Assembly (NCBI RefSeq): GCF_002119405.1
Contig: NZ_MTBG01000010.1
Coordinates: forward strand, 1-64,000
Source of the DNA: Pseudoruegeria sp. SK021
GTDB lineage: Bacteria > Pseudomonadota > Alphaproteobacteria > Rhodobacterales > Rhodobacteraceae
Direction: 5' to 3'
DNA: 64,000 bases
Shown: piece after piece, positions 51,043 to 61,267 of the stretch
Position numbering within the stretch: position 1 is the stretch's first letter
How the letters are laid out: every line of letters starts with the position of its first letter
Made by a program: the position numbers and the translations under genes
Notes under the pieces: model-generated
Databases searched by the model: none
Told to the model about the DNA's origin: nothing
The model's input: only the letters and a program-made list of their open reading frames with translations

Positions 51043-52233
51043 GTGACCACCTCCGCCACCGTCCGATTGATGCCGCGTACCGATGCCCGTCGGATCCGCT
51101 TTGGGTTTCCTTGGGTCTATGACAACGAGATGGTGGTCGACCGACGCACCAAATCGCTGGAAGCGGGCAGCCTTGCCGTACTCCAGGATGCCGAGCGTAC
51201 GCCGTTGGGTCTGGTTGCCGTGTCGCCGGGTTCGAAAATCTTCTGCCGGATGTTGGATCGCAACCCCGAGGCCGAGATCGATCAGACGTGGTTTGCCGCG
51301 CGTCTGTCGGTGGCACAGGCGATGCGGGCGCGGCTTTACGATACCCCGTTCTATCGGTTGGTTCATGCCGAAGCTGACGGTTTGCCCGGGGTCATCATTG
51401 ACCGCTTCGGCGATGTTGCGGTGATTCAGCCGAACGCAGCTTGGGCCGAAGCGCGCCTCGATCTGTTGGTCGCGGCTTTGCAAGAAGTTACCGGCGTCAG
51501 CCATGTTTTCAAGAACGCGGCGGGCCGGGCCCGGACCTTGGAAGGCTTAAGCGATATCAGTCAGGTTCTGGTGGGCGCAATTGATGCGCCGGTGCCTGTG
51601 CCGATGAACGGGGCGACGTATCTGGCCGACCTGACCGGTGGTCAGAAGACCGGGCTGTATTTCGACCAACGTGATAACCATGCCTTTGCGCAGCGTTTGG
51701 CCTCGGGCGCGCGGGTGCTGGATGTGTTTTCCCATGTCGGCGGCTTTTCCCTAGCCGCGCTTGCGGGCGGTGCGGTGCATGCCCTTGCATTGGATGGGTC
51801 CGAGCCTGCGTTGGACCTTGCGCGGCAAGGCGCAGATGCTAGCGGCGTCGCAGACCGGTTCGAAACCCGGAAGGGCGATGCCTTCGATGCGATGACGGCC
51901 CTTGCTGAAGAAGGGCAAAGCTTTGATCTGGTGGTCTGCGATCCGCCGGCATTCGCCCCGTCGAAAAAGGCGCTGGATGCAGGATTGCGCGCCTATGAGC
52001 GGGTGGCACGGTTGGGCGCGGCTTTGGTTGAGCCGGGTGGATATCTGGCCCTGTGCTCGTGCTCGCATGCCGCGACGTTGGATAAGTTCCGTATGGCCTC
52101 GATTCGCGGCATTGGCCGGGCAGGGCGCCAGTGTCAGCTGATCCATTCCGGGACGGCGGCCCCTGACCACCCGCTGCACCCGCAATTGGCGGAAAGTGGC
52201 TATCTGAAGGCGTTGTTCTTCCGGATTCTTTGA
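51043..52233 (+). CDS. RlmI-like class I rRNA methyltransferase
   Basis: 396 residues. An N-terminal PUA-like domain (RIRFGFPWVYDNEM) precedes an EEHEE domain and the Rossmann methyltransferase (GLYFDQRDNH, VLDVFSHVGGFSLAALAGG, DLVVCDPPAFAPSKK, LCSCSH). RlmI makes m5C1962 in 23S rRNA. GTG at 51043 has AAAGGA upstream. The PIN gene starts 1 base after its stop. Confidence 0.88.
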   Translation: MTTSATVRLMPRTDARRIRFGFPWVYDNEMVVDRRTKSLEAGSLAVLQDAERTPLGLVAVSPGSKIFCRMLDRNPEAEIDQTWFAARLSVAQAMRARLYDTPFYRLVHAEADGLPGVIIDRFGDVAVIQPNAAWAEARLDLLVAALQEVTGVSHVFKNAAGRARTLEGLSDISQVLVGAIDAPVPVPMNGATYLADLTGGQKTGLYFDQRDNHAFAQRLASGARVLDVFSHVGGFSLAALAGGAVHALALDGSEPALDLARQGADASGVADRFETRKGDAFDAMTALAEEGQSFDLVVCDPPAFAPSKKALDAGLRAYERVARLGAALVEPGGYLALCSCSHAATLDKFRMASIRGIGRAGRQCQLIHSGTAAPDHPLHPQLAESGYLKALFFRIL

Positions 52234-52234
52234 C

Positions 52235-52786
52235 ATGCGCGTGGTTCTGGACGCCTGCGTCCTATACCCGACGGTGCTGCGGCAAATCTTGATCGGGGTG
52301 GCTGAGGCTGGCCTGATCGTGCCGCTGTGGTCCGAGCGCATTCTGGGGGAATGGCGGCGCGCCGTCCTGCGTACCCATCCCGCAGATGCGGCTCAGGCGG
52401 GCGTCGAAATTGCCTTGCTTCAGGCGCAGTTTCCGGCTGCCTGTGTGGCGGCCGATCCCGATATTGAGGCGCGGTTGTCCTTGCCCGATGACAACGATCG
52501 CCATGTTCTGGCGACGGCTATCGTGGCCGAAGCCGACGCATTGGTCACCCTGAATATGCGCGATTTTCCCGGGCGGACCTTGGCCCGGGATGGCATCCTG
52601 CCGCGCCACCCCGATGGGCTGTTGCTGGAACTTTATACCGACGAACCTGTCCGGGTTTTGGCGGTGGTGGCAGGGGTGATGGCGGCAATGCCGGATCGTG
52701 AGCAGCCGGACCAACAGCGGCGGCACATTCTGAAGCGGGCCGGACTGCCCCGGTTCGGCAAGGCCTTGGCGCAAACCTTCGCTTGA
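52235..52786 (+). CDS. PIN-domain protein (RSP_2648-like)
   Basis: 183 residues. The PIN acidic residues are Asp6 in VVLDACVLYPT, Glu39 in LGEWRR, and the Asp pair in LPDDNDRHVLATAI, then an Asp near LNMRDFPG. The first 110 residues are a complete ribonuclease core; a 60-residue C-terminal extension follows. It is coupled to the methyltransferase gene and has no antitoxin gene beside it, so it may act in RNA processing rather than as a VapC toxin. Confidence 0.8.
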   Translation: MRVVLDACVLYPTVLRQILIGVAEAGLIVPLWSERILGEWRRAVLRTHPADAAQAGVEIALLQAQFPAACVAADPDIEARLSLPDDNDRHVLATAIVAEADALVTLNMRDFPGRTLARDGILPRHPDGLLLELYTDEPVRVLAVVAGVMAAMPDREQPDQQRRHILKRAGLPRFGKALAQTFA

Positions 52787-52918
52787 TCGGGATCGTCGGG
52801 CGCCTTTGCTGGGGCGTGCCGCGCAATGCTGCTATGCAGCATCGGGCCTTGTTGCGACGACCCAGCACCATAAATAGGGACATCGGGGGGAGCCGTAGTA
52901 ACGAGTAAGAGGGTTCCA

Positions 52919-53155
52919 ATGGCACAAGTACGCCGCCTTGAGGTGACAATTCCGTCGGCGTTTGATCCCAAGATCGACCCAGCGCTGGCAATGGTCGGGT
53001 TCGGGTTTAATCCGGGCGAGCGATCCGGGACGTGTTGGGGCGAGGCGGGACGCCTTCAGTCGAAATCCGGCGCCGAGCTTCGGATGATGGGCATTCGGCG
53101 TGACCAGATTGCCGCACATATGGTGCAGGCCACCTGTCCCCGCGTTCCGATCTGA
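52919..53155 (+). CDS. Small uncharacterised protein, 78 residues
   Basis: An ATG 6 bases after AAGAGGG opens a frame MAQVRRLEVTIPSAFDPKID through MMGIRRDQIAAHMVQATCPR. No signal peptide, membrane helix or known motif is seen. The good ribosome site and a following hairpin support a real gene. Function unknown. Confidence 0.65.
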   Translation: MAQVRRLEVTIPSAFDPKIDPALAMVGFGFNPGERSGTCWGEAGRLQSKSGAELRMMGIRRDQIAAHMVQATCPRVPI

Positions 53156-53185
53156 TTTAAGTAAACGATCCCTGTAAACGGCAAA

Positions 53186-53208
53186 CGCCCAGAGATGATC
53201 TCTGGGCG
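53186..53208. terminator. Hairpin between convergent genes
   Basis: CGCCCAGAGA (53186-53195) pairs with TCTCTGGGCG (53199-53208) around a 3-base loop. It lies after the small protein gene and after katA on the other strand, where TTTG follows. Confidence 0.72.
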
Positions 53209-53252
53209 CTGTCATATGTTGGGGTGGGGGCAATGCCCCCGATGGGTTGGCC

Positions 53253-54758
53253 TTATGCGCCGGTTTCGGTCGGCGTCTCGTCGGTCACCGAGATGGCGTT
53301 CACATCGCTATCCGAGGCCTCATTGGCGGCCCGAACACCGGCCGCATAGTCGGGATGGACCCGGGCCAGCACGGCGTACCAGCGTTCTTTGACCTCAGCC
53401 GAGCAGGGCCCCATCGCCGCCGCATAGTTGCTGAACAGGCGCTTTTTCTGATCGTCATCGAACAGATTGAACAAGGCGCGCGGCTGGACGTAATCGGCAT
53501 CGCTGTCCAGCTGGGTATAGCGGGCAGCGTCGCCATTGATCCGCAGCGGCGGTTCAGCAACCGACGGATCTGCGACCGGACCGCCATGCTGGTTCGGCTC
53601 ATAATAAGCATCAGCATTGCCGAAGTCGTTGGTGAAGAACCGCATGGAGCCGTCTTTATGATAGTGCTGAACCTTGGCGGCTTTGGCCACATTGGCTGGC
53701 AGCATCTCATAATGGGTGCCCAGACGATAGCGGTGCGCATCGGCATACGAGAACACGCGCGCTTGCAACATCTTATCCGGGCTATAACCGATGCCCGGCA
53801 CAACGTTGGACGGGCTGTAGGCCGCGTTTTCAACCATCTGGAAATAGTTTTCCGGGTTGCGGTTCATTTCCAACTCGCCCACCTCGATCAAGGGGTAGTC
53901 GCCGTGCGGCCAAACCTTGGTCAGATCGAACGGATTGTAGGGCACTTTCTCGGCATCGGTTTCCGGCATGATCTGTACGAACAGCGTCCATTTCGGGAAC
54001 TCGCCGGAGTCGATGGCGGTGTACAAATCCTCTTGATAGGATTCGCGGGTCTTGCCAATCAGGGTTTCAGCTTCCTGATTGGTGTAATGCTTGTGGCCCT
54101 GCTGGGTCTTGAAGTGGAACTTCACCCAAAAGCGCTCGCCGTCCGCGTTGATGAAGCTGAATGTGTGGCTGCCATAGCCATTCATATGCATCGGGTTGGT
54201 CGGGATGCCGCGATCCGACATCAAGATGGTGACCTGATGCACACATTCCGGCTGCGCGGCCCAGAAGTCGAACATCGCTTCGGGCGAGCGCAGGTTGGTC
54301 TTGGGGTGCCGTTTTTGCGTCCGGATAAAGTCGGGGAATTTATAGGCGTCCCGAACAAAGAACACCGGGGTGTTGTTGCCAACCAGATCCCAGTTGCCGT
54401 CTTCAGTATAGAACTTCAGGGAAAAGCCGCGCACGTCCCGTTCAGTATCGGCAGCACCGGATTCGCCGGCCACGGTCGACCAACGGCTCAGAACTTCGGT
54501 TTTTTTGCCGATCTCGGAAAAGATCGCCGCTTTGGAATATTTGGTAATGTCATGGGTCACGGTGAAAGTGCCCTGCGCGCCCCAACCTTTGGCGTGAACA
54601 ACCCGCTCGGGGATGCGCTCGCGGTTCTGGTGGGCCAGCTTTTCGATCAGTTGATAGTCCTGCAACAGAACCGGTCCGCGCTCGCCTGCGGTCATCGAGG
54701 TGTCGTTGCTGGGCACGGGGGCCCCGGCGCTTGTGGTCAAACGGGGTTTGTCGGTCAT
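53253..54758 (-). CDS. katA: Catalase, small-subunit monofunctional heme type
   Basis: 501 residues. The active-site His is in [18 protein letters not shown], the Asn in [13 protein letters not shown], and the proximal Tyr in [14 protein letters not shown]. It is a clade 3 catalase. The start at 54758 follows GGAG. It is divergent from oxyR, a standard arrangement for peroxide-induced catalase. Confidence 0.96.
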   Translation of the reverse strand: MTDKPRLTTSAGAPVPSNDTSMTAGERGPVLLQDYQLIEKLAHQNRERIPERVVHAKGWGAQGTFTVTHDITKYSKAAIFSEIGKKTEVLSRWSTVAGESGAADTERDVRGFSLKFYTEDGNWDLVGNNTPVFFVRDAYKFPDFIRTQKRHPKTNLRSPEAMFDFWAAQPECVHQVTILMSDRGIPTNPMHMNGYGSHTFSFINADGERFWVKFHFKTQQGHKHYTNQEAETLIGKTRESYQEDLYTAIDSGEFPKWTLFVQIMPETDAEKVPYNPFDLTKVWPHGDYPLIEVGELEMNRNPENYFQMVENAAYSPSNVVPGIGYSPDKMLQARVFSYADAHRYRLGTHYEMLPANVAKAAKVQHYHKDGSMRFFTNDFGNADAYYEPNQHGGPVADPSVAEPPLRINGDAARYTQLDSDADYVQPRALFNLFDDDQKKRLFSNYAAAMGPCSAEVKERWYAVLARVHPDYAAGVRAANEASDSDVNAISVTDETPTETGA

Positions 54759-54849
54759 GGCGTGGTCTCCTTCACTGCTGGGCGCAAGATGACCTGAGTT
54801 TGGAATAATTAAAAGTTGTATTTTCTTCAAATAACGATAAGTTTTTCTG
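54759..54849. promoter_or_regulatory. katA-oxyR divergent promoter region
   Basis: 91 bases, notably A+T-rich from 54803 to 54849. OxyR should bind here, but the four-part OxyR motif is not clear enough to mark a site. Confidence 0.55.
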
Positions 54850-55767
54850 ATGAATATTACACTGCGCCAAATGACCTACTTTGAGGCCCTTGCCGAGACC
54901 CGGAACTTTGGTCTGGCTGCGGCGCGCATGCATATCAGTCAGCCCGCCCTGTCGATGCAAATCAAGGATCTGGAGGCGGCATTGGGCGGGGCGTTGGTCG
55001 AACGTCTGCCACGGGATGTCGGTCTGACCCGCAAGGGGCGTGCAGTTCTGGATCAGGTGCGGACCATTCTGACATCGGTGCGCGAGTTGGAATCGGCCGC
55101 CCGGCGTGATGCGTTGGGTGGCCAGCTTAATCTGGGCGTGATTCCCACCGTGGCCCCCTATCTCTTGCCAACGGTCTTGGAGCAATTGCAAAGCCAGCAC
55201 AGCCTGGCCGGCATGCGGATCCGCGAAGCCCAGACCGACCTGCTGATGGATGAGTTGATGGTGGGAAAGCTGGACGCCATCGTAATTGCCCGCCCGGATC
55301 CGAATGCCCGGTTGGTGATCGCGGATCTGTTCTGGGATCAATTTCTTCTGGCCGGGCATGAGCGCAGATTGGCGCGGATCGGGTCCGGGGTCGATGATCT
55401 GCGCCCGGTGGATGTCGACCCGGACCAGTTGCTGCTGCTGGACGAAGGCCATTGTCTTGCCGATCAGGCGTTAGAGGTCTGCGCGTTGGATCGTCGGCAA
55501 ATGCAGATCAACCTTGGGGCGTCATCCTTATCGACCCTGTGTCGGTTGGTGGCTGCTGACCACGGGCTGACGTTTCTGCCTGAATTGGCGTTGGAGGCCG
55601 AAGCGAACGCGGCGCCGGGCTTGGCGGTGCGGCGTTTTTCCGCCCCAGCGCCGGGGCGGCAGTTGTCGCTGGTGCGCCGCGCCACCAGTGCCGAAGATGG
55701 CTGGTTCGCGTCGCTGGCCGCAGTGTTTCAGACGGCAGGCGACCGTCTTGTCGCACGGACGCGCTGA
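54850..55767 (+). CDS. oxyR: Peroxide-sensing LysR regulator OxyR
   Basis: 305 residues. LysR helix-turn-helix ([20 protein letters not shown]) plus the OxyR redox pair: [19 protein letters not shown], with Cys202 and Cys211 in the places of E. coli Cys199 and Cys208. Peroxide joins these in a disulfide that activates transcription. It is divergent from katA, its likely target. Confidence 0.94.
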   Translation: MNITLRQMTYFEALAETRNFGLAAARMHISQPALSMQIKDLEAALGGALVERLPRDVGLTRKGRAVLDQVRTILTSVRELESAARRDALGGQLNLGVIPTVAPYLLPTVLEQLQSQHSLAGMRIREAQTDLLMDELMVGKLDAIVIARPDPNARLVIADLFWDQFLLAGHERRLARIGSGVDDLRPVDVDPDQLLLLDEGHCLADQALEVCALDRRQMQINLGASSLSTLCRLVAADHGLTFLPELALEAEANAAPGLAVRRFSAPAPGRQLSLVRRATSAEDGWFASLAAVFQTAGDRLVARTR

Positions 55768-55895
55768 CCGTGACCGATAAGACCCCGTTTCCTTTTGGCG
55801 CAAAACGCTGCACATAGGATGCAACCCTGCCATGTGCCATTCTGCGATGACAGGCCGCGACCGTCGAACTATAACGCCGCCCAGAGGAGAAACTT

Positions 55896-56846
55896 ATGCG
55901 CGATTTGAAAATCCCCGGCGAGCGACACCCGGAAAAGGCCAAAAAGGCCGATAGCCCGCAGCCCCGCAAGCCGTCCTGGATCCGGGTCAAAGCCCCGGGG
56001 TCCGAAGGCTATCGCAACACGCAGAAGATCATCGCTGAACACAAGCTGACGACCGTGTGCCAAGAGGCAGGCTGCCCTAATGTCGGGGAATGCTGGAGCC
56101 AAGGCCACGCCACCATGATGATCATGGGCGAGATTTGTACGCGCGGATGTACCTTCTGCAATGTCGCCACCGGGCGCCCCGACACTCTGGATGTGTTTGA
56201 GCCGGGCCGGGTTGCTGATGCGGTGCAAAAACTTGGGCTGAACCATGTGGTCGTCACCAGCGTTGATCGCGATGATCTAGACGATGGCGGGGCTGACCAT
56301 TTCGCCCAAACCATCCGTGCGATCCGGCACCGTTCGCCCGGTACGACCATCGAAATTCTGACGCCGGATTTTCTGAAATGCGCCCCGTCTGTATTGGAAA
56401 CCGTCGTGGCCGCGCGCCCGGACGTCTTCAACCACAACCTTGAAACGGTGCCGGGGCTGTATCCTGAGGTGCGGCCCGGTGCCCGTTATTTCCATTCTCT
56501 GCGGCTGTTGCAGCGGGTCAAGGAACTGGACCCGTCCATGTTCACCAAATCTGGGATCATGGTAGGCCTTGGCGAAGACCGTCAGTCGGTCTTGCAGGTC
56601 ATGGACGACATGCGCGCTGCCGATGTGGATTTTCTGACCATCGGTCAGTATTTGCAGCCGACGCCGAAGCACCATGTGATCGACCGGTTTGTCACGCCCG
56701 AGGAATTCGCGTCCTACGAAAAAGCCGCCTATGGCAAGGGCTTCCTGATGGTGTCGTCAACGCCGCTGACCCGGTCCAGCTATCATGCCGGTGATGATTT
56801 CGCGCGGTTGCGCGATGCGCGGCAGGCGAAACTGGCAAAGGGGTAA
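55896..56846 (+). CDS. lipA: Lipoyl synthase
   Basis: 316 residues, radical SAM. The SAM cluster is in [12 protein letters not shown] (CxxxCxxC) and the auxiliary cluster is in [13 protein letters not shown]. LipA inserts two sulfurs into octanoyl groups. AGAGGAGA precedes the ATG. Full length. Confidence 0.97.
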   Translation: MRDLKIPGERHPEKAKKADSPQPRKPSWIRVKAPGSEGYRNTQKIIAEHKLTTVCQEAGCPNVGECWSQGHATMMIMGEICTRGCTFCNVATGRPDTLDVFEPGRVADAVQKLGLNHVVVTSVDRDDLDDGGADHFAQTIRAIRHRSPGTTIEILTPDFLKCAPSVLETVVAARPDVFNHNLETVPGLYPEVRPGARYFHSLRLLQRVKELDPSMFTKSGIMVGLGEDRQSVLQVMDDMRAADVDFLTIGQYLQPTPKHHVIDRFVTPEEFASYEKAAYGKGFLMVSSTPLTRSSYHAGDDFARLRDARQAKLAKG

Positions 56847-56914
56847 CGCGGGCAGGGATGTCTCTGCCTCGGTTATGGTGCGGCGCTGCCGCACCATGCA
56901 GCTTTGCGTCGGGG

Positions 56915-57454
56915 TCAGTCCAGAAAGCGGACTTTGCCAATAAAGGGCAGGTTGCGGTTGCGTTGGGCATAGTCGATGCCAAACCCCACCACGAATTCAT
57001 CTGGAATTTCAAAGCCAATCCAGTCGGCCTTGAAATCCACATCCCGCCGTGCCGGCTTGTCCAGAAGCACGATGGTGTGCAGGGATTTTGGCTCGCGCGA
57101 TTTTAGCAAGCTGACGACGTGGCTTAAGGTATAGCCGGTATCGACCAGATCCTCGACCACCAGCACATCGCGACCGGCAATCTCGCCGCGCAAATCTTTG
57201 ACGATCCGCACCTCGCGGCTGGACACAGTTTCATTGCCATAGCTGGAGGCTTCGATGAAATCGACCTCGATGGCGAGATCAAGTTCGCGCACCAGATCGG
57301 CAATAAAAATGAATGATCCGCGCAACAGGCCGACGACGACCAGTTTGTCGACACCGGCATAATGCGTTTCGATTTCGCGGGCGAGGTCCTCTATCTTGGC
57401 AGCAATGGCCTTGGCAGAAATGAGTTGATCGATGGCATAAGGCCGCTTTGACAT
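56915..57454 (-). CDS. hpt: Hypoxanthine phosphoribosyltransferase
   Basis: 179 residues. The PRPP motif is [17 protein letters not shown], and the base-specificity region is [20 protein letters not shown]. It salvages hypoxanthine and guanine. It is divergent from the START-domain gene by 70 bases. Confidence 0.94.
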   Translation of the reverse strand: MSKRPYAIDQLISAKAIAAKIEDLAREIETHYAGVDKLVVVGLLRGSFIFIADLVRELDLAIEVDFIEASSYGNETVSSREVRIVKDLRGEIAGRDVLVVEDLVDTGYTLSHVVSLLKSREPKSLHTIVLLDKPARRDVDFKADWIGFEIPDEFVVGFGIDYAQRNRNLPFIGKVRFLD

Positions 57455-57524
57455 ATCGTCCCCTTGTACTTACGGGCGAACTTTACGATATCGGCGGCGA
57501 CTGTCACACTGAAAAAGGTACGCT

Positions 57525-57986
57525 ATGCCGACCCATTCGGAAAAACGGACCCTGCCATACAGTGCGGCGCAGATGTATGGGCTTGTCGCGGATGTCGCGT
57601 CCTACCCAAAATTTCTGCCGTGGTGTGCCGCGGCACGGATTCGGGGGCGCACGCCGATCGACAATGGCGAAGTCCTTGAGGCGGATTTGGTGATCTCGTT
57701 CAAGGTCTTCCGCGAACGATTCGGCAGCCGGGTGACGCTTTGGCCGCAGACGCACCAGATCGACACCGAGTATCTGGATGGACCATTCCGCTATATGAAG
57801 TCCACTTGGGCGTTTGTGGATCGCGAAGATGGCGGCTGTGAGGTGGATTTCTTCGTCGATTTCGAATTCCGTAACCGCATCCTGCAAGGCGTGATCGGGG
57901 TGGTGTTCAATGAGGCCATGCAGCGGGTCGTGCGTGCGTTTGAGGCACGGGCCGAGGCGCTGTACGGCTCAGTCGCCGTCCGTTAA
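57525..57986 (+). CDS. RatA / COQ10-type START-domain protein
   Basis: 153 residues of the polyketide-cyclase/START superfamily (KRTLPYSAAQMYGLVADVAS, YPKFLPWC, DFEFRNRILQGVIGVVFNEA). In alphaproteobacteria this family is the Coq10-like ubiquinone-binding protein; RatA of E. coli is a related name. AAAGG is before the ATG. Its stop overlaps the end of the convergent cinA by 18 bases. Confidence 0.85.
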   Translation: MPTHSEKRTLPYSAAQMYGLVADVASYPKFLPWCAAARIRGRTPIDNGEVLEADLVISFKVFRERFGSRVTLWPQTHQIDTEYLDGPFRYMKSTWAFVDREDGGCEVDFFVDFEFRNRILQGVIGVVFNEAMQRVVRAFEARAEALYGSVAVR

Positions 57987-58445
57987 CCCCGACAGCAACA
58001 GCGCCAAGGCATGATCGACCGATGCGCGGCGCACGGCGGCGCGCCCGATGGCGCCGAACTCGACCGTTTCGGTTTTGGTGGGCTTGCCGTCCTGCGCCAG
58101 ACCAAAACACACCCGACCTTCGGGTTTGTGATCGGACCCGCCGGGGCCGGCGATGCCGGTGGTTGCGACCGACACATGCGCCCCCGACCGGGCCAGCGCC
58201 CCTTCGGCCATTTCAGCGGCCACCAGTTCTGATACCGCGCCTACAGAGGCAAGGGTTAACGGCAAAACGCCCAGTAAATCTTCTTTTGCGGCGTTGGTAT
58301 AGGTCACAAACCCCCGGTCAAACACGGCGGACGAGCCGGGGATTTCGGTCAAAGCCCCGGCCACAAGACCGCCGGTGCAGCTTTCAGCCACGGCGATCAT
58401 GACCCCCTTACGCCGGGCGGCCTCAAGGACGCGCGCGGCACTCAT
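57969..58445 (-). CDS. CinA-family nicotinamide-nucleotide amidohydrolase
   Basis: 158 residues: only the C-terminal CinA domain (PncC) with VAESCTGGLVAGALTEIPGS, VSVATTGIAGPGG and the catalytic Ser/Thr. It deamidates NMN to nicotinate mononucleotide. The start overlaps the pgpA stop. Confidence 0.92.
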   Translation of the reverse strand: MSAARVLEAARRKGVMIAVAESCTGGLVAGALTEIPGSSAVFDRGFVTYTNAAKEDLLGVLPLTLASVGAVSELVAAEMAEGALARSGAHVSVATTGIAGPGGSDHKPEGRVCFGLAQDGKPTKTETVEFGAIGRAAVRRASVDHALALLLSGLTDGD

Positions 58446-58942
58446 AGGGCGAAGACGCCATGGGCAATTCCTGCGGCCAGCATCACGCCGATGGCGGCGA
58501 AGGCACCGGCGATCAGGTCATCCAGCATCACGCCAACTGCGCCGGGTTGCCGATCGGCCCAGCCGACGGGGCCGGGCTTCCAGATGTCAAAGAGCCGGAA
58601 CAATACGAACGCTCCGACCCAGCCCGGCCATGGAAACAGCCAAGGATCGACCCCCGCATGCCACAGGCCGAACGACAGCGGCACCAGCGCAATCCACTGG
58701 CCCGCGACCTCGTCGATGACAATTTCGCTGGCGTCATGGGCCCCAGATGCGCGTTCCTCGGCCCGGGCTGCCCACCAGCCCAAGACGGTCGTGACGCAAA
58801 CGCCCGCGACCAGCAGCAGCGGCCCACCCAAGACATGCAGCCCGTAGCCAAGGGGCAGGGCCGCAGCCGAGCCCCATGTTCCGGGGGCGGGGCGCATCAA
58901 CCCGACGCCGCCGACCGTCGCGATCCAGCGTGACAGTCTCAT
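58442..58942 (-). CDS. pgpA: Phosphatidylglycerophosphatase A
   Basis: 166 residues with four membrane helices. Key motifs are [27 protein letters not shown] and [20 protein letters not shown], with the DDLIAG C-terminal site. It makes phosphatidylglycerol. It overlaps both ispDF and cinA genes by four bases. Confidence 0.92.
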   Translation of the reverse strand: MRLSRWIATVGGVGLMRPAPGTWGSAAALPLGYGLHVLGGPLLLVAGVCVTTVLGWWAARAEERASGAHDASEIVIDEVAGQWIALVPLSFGLWHAGVDPWLFPWPGWVGAFVLFRLFDIWKPGPVGWADRQPGAVGVMLDDLIAGAFAAIGVMLAAGIAHGVFAL

Positions 58943-60096
58943 GCCTTGACCAACGTGACGCTGGCCAACGCGGCGATGCCTTCTTCGCGGCCGGTAAAGC
59001 CCAGCCGTTCGGACGTGGTGGCTTTGACGCTGATCCGGTCCAGATCAACGCCCATAATGGCGGCCATGGCGGCGCGCATGGCCGCGGCATGAGGGCCGAT
59101 TTTAGGATGTTCACAGATTAAAGTGCAATCGGCATTGGACAGGGCAAAGCCACGGGCTGTGGCCTCGGTCATAGCATGGCGCAGAAAAATCTCACTTGCG
59201 GCGCCTTTCCATTGCGGATCGCTGGGCGGGAAGTGCTGGCCGATATCGCCCAAGGCCAGTGCGCCATAGATCGCGTCAGTGACGGCGTGCATGCCAACAT
59301 CGGCATCGGAATGCCCAACCAGCCCATGGTCGTGCGGTACAACCACCCCGCACAGGGTGACGGCAGAGCCGGGGCCGAATTTATGCACGTCGAAGCCGTT
59401 TCCGGTGCGAATATCCATAGTCATTCCTTTGTCGACGGTCAGCAGAGATTCGGCGCGCGCCAGATCGCCGGGATGAGTGATCTTGAAGTTGCGTTCATCC
59501 CCTTCGACAATCGTCACGTCAAGCCCGTGCGCACGGGCAACCTCGACATCATCCATGGCACCGCCCGGATGGGCAGCATGGGCGGCGCGAATGTCGTCCA
59601 GTCGAAAGCCTTGGGGGGTCTGGGCGCGAAACAGCCCGGTCCGGTCTACCGCGCCCGATACATGCCCCTGCGCCCCTGTCCAAAGCGCATCGGTGACGCC
59701 AAGGGCCGGGGCGGCGCCGGGGGCGGTCTGCAGGGCGTTTAAAACCCGGTCGATGACGGCCTGTGGCAGCAAGGGCCGGGCCGCGTCGTGAATCAGGACC
59801 GCGTCACACGGCGCGATGATCGCCTCCAACCCGGCCCGCACCGAGGCATCCCGGCTGGCGCCACCCACCACGATTGTTACGGGAAGATGGCTGGGACAGG
59901 TGACCATGTTCTTAAACCGGTCCCGGTCCTCGGGATGCAGAACGACGACGATTTGACTGACATTGGGATGACCGCCAAGCGCCGTCAGAGCATGTTCCAA
60001 GACAGTTTTTCCGTCAAGTAATTGATATTGTTTTGGTATCATCCCGCCGGCCCGGGTTCCGCGACCGGCAGCGACGATAAGGGCAGCAGCGTGCAT
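58939..60096 (-). CDS. ispDF: Bifunctional IspD/IspF enzyme of the MEP pathway
   Basis: 385 residues. The N-terminal IspD domain ([20 protein letters not shown]) makes CDP-methylerythritol. The C-terminal IspF domain ([32 protein letters not shown]) makes the cyclodiphosphate. The fusion is typical of alphaproteobacteria. GGAG is before the ATG at 60096. It heads the ispDF-pgpA-cinA operon. Confidence 0.95.
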   Translation of the reverse strand: MHAAALIVAAGRGTRAGGMIPKQYQLLDGKTVLEHALTALGGHPNVSQIVVVLHPEDRDRFKNMVTCPSHLPVTIVVGGASRDASVRAGLEAIIAPCDAVLIHDAARPLLPQAVIDRVLNALQTAPGAAPALGVTDALWTGAQGHVSGAVDRTGLFRAQTPQGFRLDDIRAAHAAHPGGAMDDVEVARAHGLDVTIVEGDERNFKITHPGDLARAESLLTVDKGMTMDIRTGNGFDVHKFGPGSAVTLCGVVVPHDHGLVGHSDADVGMHAVTDAIYGALALGDIGQHFPPSDPQWKGAASEIFLRHAMTEATARGFALSNADCTLICEHPKIGPHAAAMRAAMAAIMGVDLDRISVKATTSERLGFTGREEGIAALASVTLVKA

Positions 60097-60154
60097 TGGC
60101 GGTTCTCCTGTTTCGGCCATTACTATTTGCAGTACAGGCAAGTGACAATGCTAG

Positions 60155-60166
60155 GCATTTAAATGC
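60155..60166. promoter_or_regulatory. Palindrome GCATTTAAATGC in a divergent promoter region
   Basis: A perfect 12-bp palindrome in the 187-bp gap between ispDF and dus. It may be a regulator site for either side; no family is suggested with certainty. Confidence 0.35.
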
Positions 60167-60283
60167 GGCAATCGCACAAAAATTAAGCAAAGCGAACTTT
60201 TTGCCGCCTTTCTTGGGCGCAGGACTTTGCGGTTTGCGTCATTTGCCAGTAGCTGAGGGTCAGTTCGCATAAGGATTAGGCGT

Positions 60284-61267
60284 TTGACACTTCATGTGGC
60301 GGATATAGAGATGACCCCACCGGTGCTTCTGGCGCCGATGGCTGGGATTACGGATCTGCCGATGCGCCAATTGGTGACAGAATTCGGTGTCGGTCTGGTG
60401 GTCAGCGAAATGGTCGCCAGTCAGGAAATGGTGCAAGCCAAACCCGGCGCGCGTGAGCGGGCCGAGCTGGGCTTTGATCAGACCCGGACGGCGGTGCAAC
60501 TGGCCGGGCGGGACGTCTATTGGCTGAGCGAAGCGGCCCGCATGGTCGAAGCCAATGGGGCGCGGATCATCGACATCAATATGGGCTGTCCGGCGAAAAA
60601 GGTTGTTGGCGGGCTGTCTGGCTCGGCGTTGTTGCGCGATCCAGACCACGCGCTGCGGTTGATTGAGGCCGTGGTCGGGGCGGTCAAAGTCCCCGTCACC
60701 CTGAAGACCCGGCTGGGCTGGGATGATAACACCCGCAATGTCAGCGGGCTGGCGGTTCGGGCCGAAGCGGCCGGTATCCAGATGCTGACGTTGCATGGCC
60801 GGACCCGCTGTCAGTTCTATAAAGGCCATGCTGATTGGGCGGCGATTGCCGAGACCGTCGCGGCACTGTCCATCCCCGTCGTCGCCAATGGGGACATCTG
60901 CACCCCCGCCGACGCCCGGACTGCCCTTGCGCAATCCGGCGCTGCGGGCGTCATGGTCGGGCGGGGCGTTCAGGGGCGGCCCTGGCAACTGGCGGTCATC
61001 GCCGCCGAGCTTTACGGCACCGATGCGCCCACCATTCCCACAGGGGCCGCGTTGGTCGATATGGTGATCCGTCACCACAGCATCATGCTGGACTTTTACG
61101 GCCCGACGCTTGGCTTGCGGGTCGCCCGAAAACACCTTGGATGGTACATGGATCACGCCAAAACTCCCCCAGACCTTCGCAAGCGCGTGCTGACCGCCAC
61201 CACGCCCGCTGGGGTTCACACACTGTTGCCCGATGCTTTGGCGCACTCAATGGAGATGGCAGCATGA
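60284..61267 (+). CDS. dusB: tRNA-dihydrouridine synthase (NifR3-like)
   Basis: 327 residues. FMN barrel with PVLLAPMAGITDLPMRQL, the catalytic Cys in DINMGCPAKKVVGG, and KTRLGWDD. TTG at 60284 has AGGATTAGG upstream; ATG at 60311 is an alternative. In Rhodobacter the gene was first named nifR3 because it is the first gene of the ntrBC operon, the same arrangement as here. Confidence 0.92.
   Translation: MTLHVADIEMTPPVLLAPMAGITDLPMRQLVTEFGVGLVVSEMVASQEMVQAKPGARERAELGFDQTRTAVQLAGRDVYWLSEAARMVEANGARIIDINMGCPAKKVVGGLSGSALLRDPDHALRLIEAVVGAVKVPVTLKTRLGWDDNTRNVSGLAVRAEAAGIQMLTLHGRTRCQFYKGHADWAAIAETVAALSIPVVANGDICTPADARTALAQSGAAGVMVGRGVQGRPWQLAVIAAELYGTDAPTIPTGAALVDMVIRHHSIMLDFYGPTLGLRVARKHLGWYMDHAKTPPDLRKRVLTATTPAGVHTLLPDALAHSMEMAA

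Noticed and set aside
52235-52786. VapBC toxin-antitoxin pair
   Set aside because: No antitoxin-sized gene lies before the PIN gene; the upstream gene is a full methyltransferase.
53247-54797. 516-codon plus-strand frame opposite catalase
   Set aside because: Antisense of katA; the catalase strand carries all family motifs.
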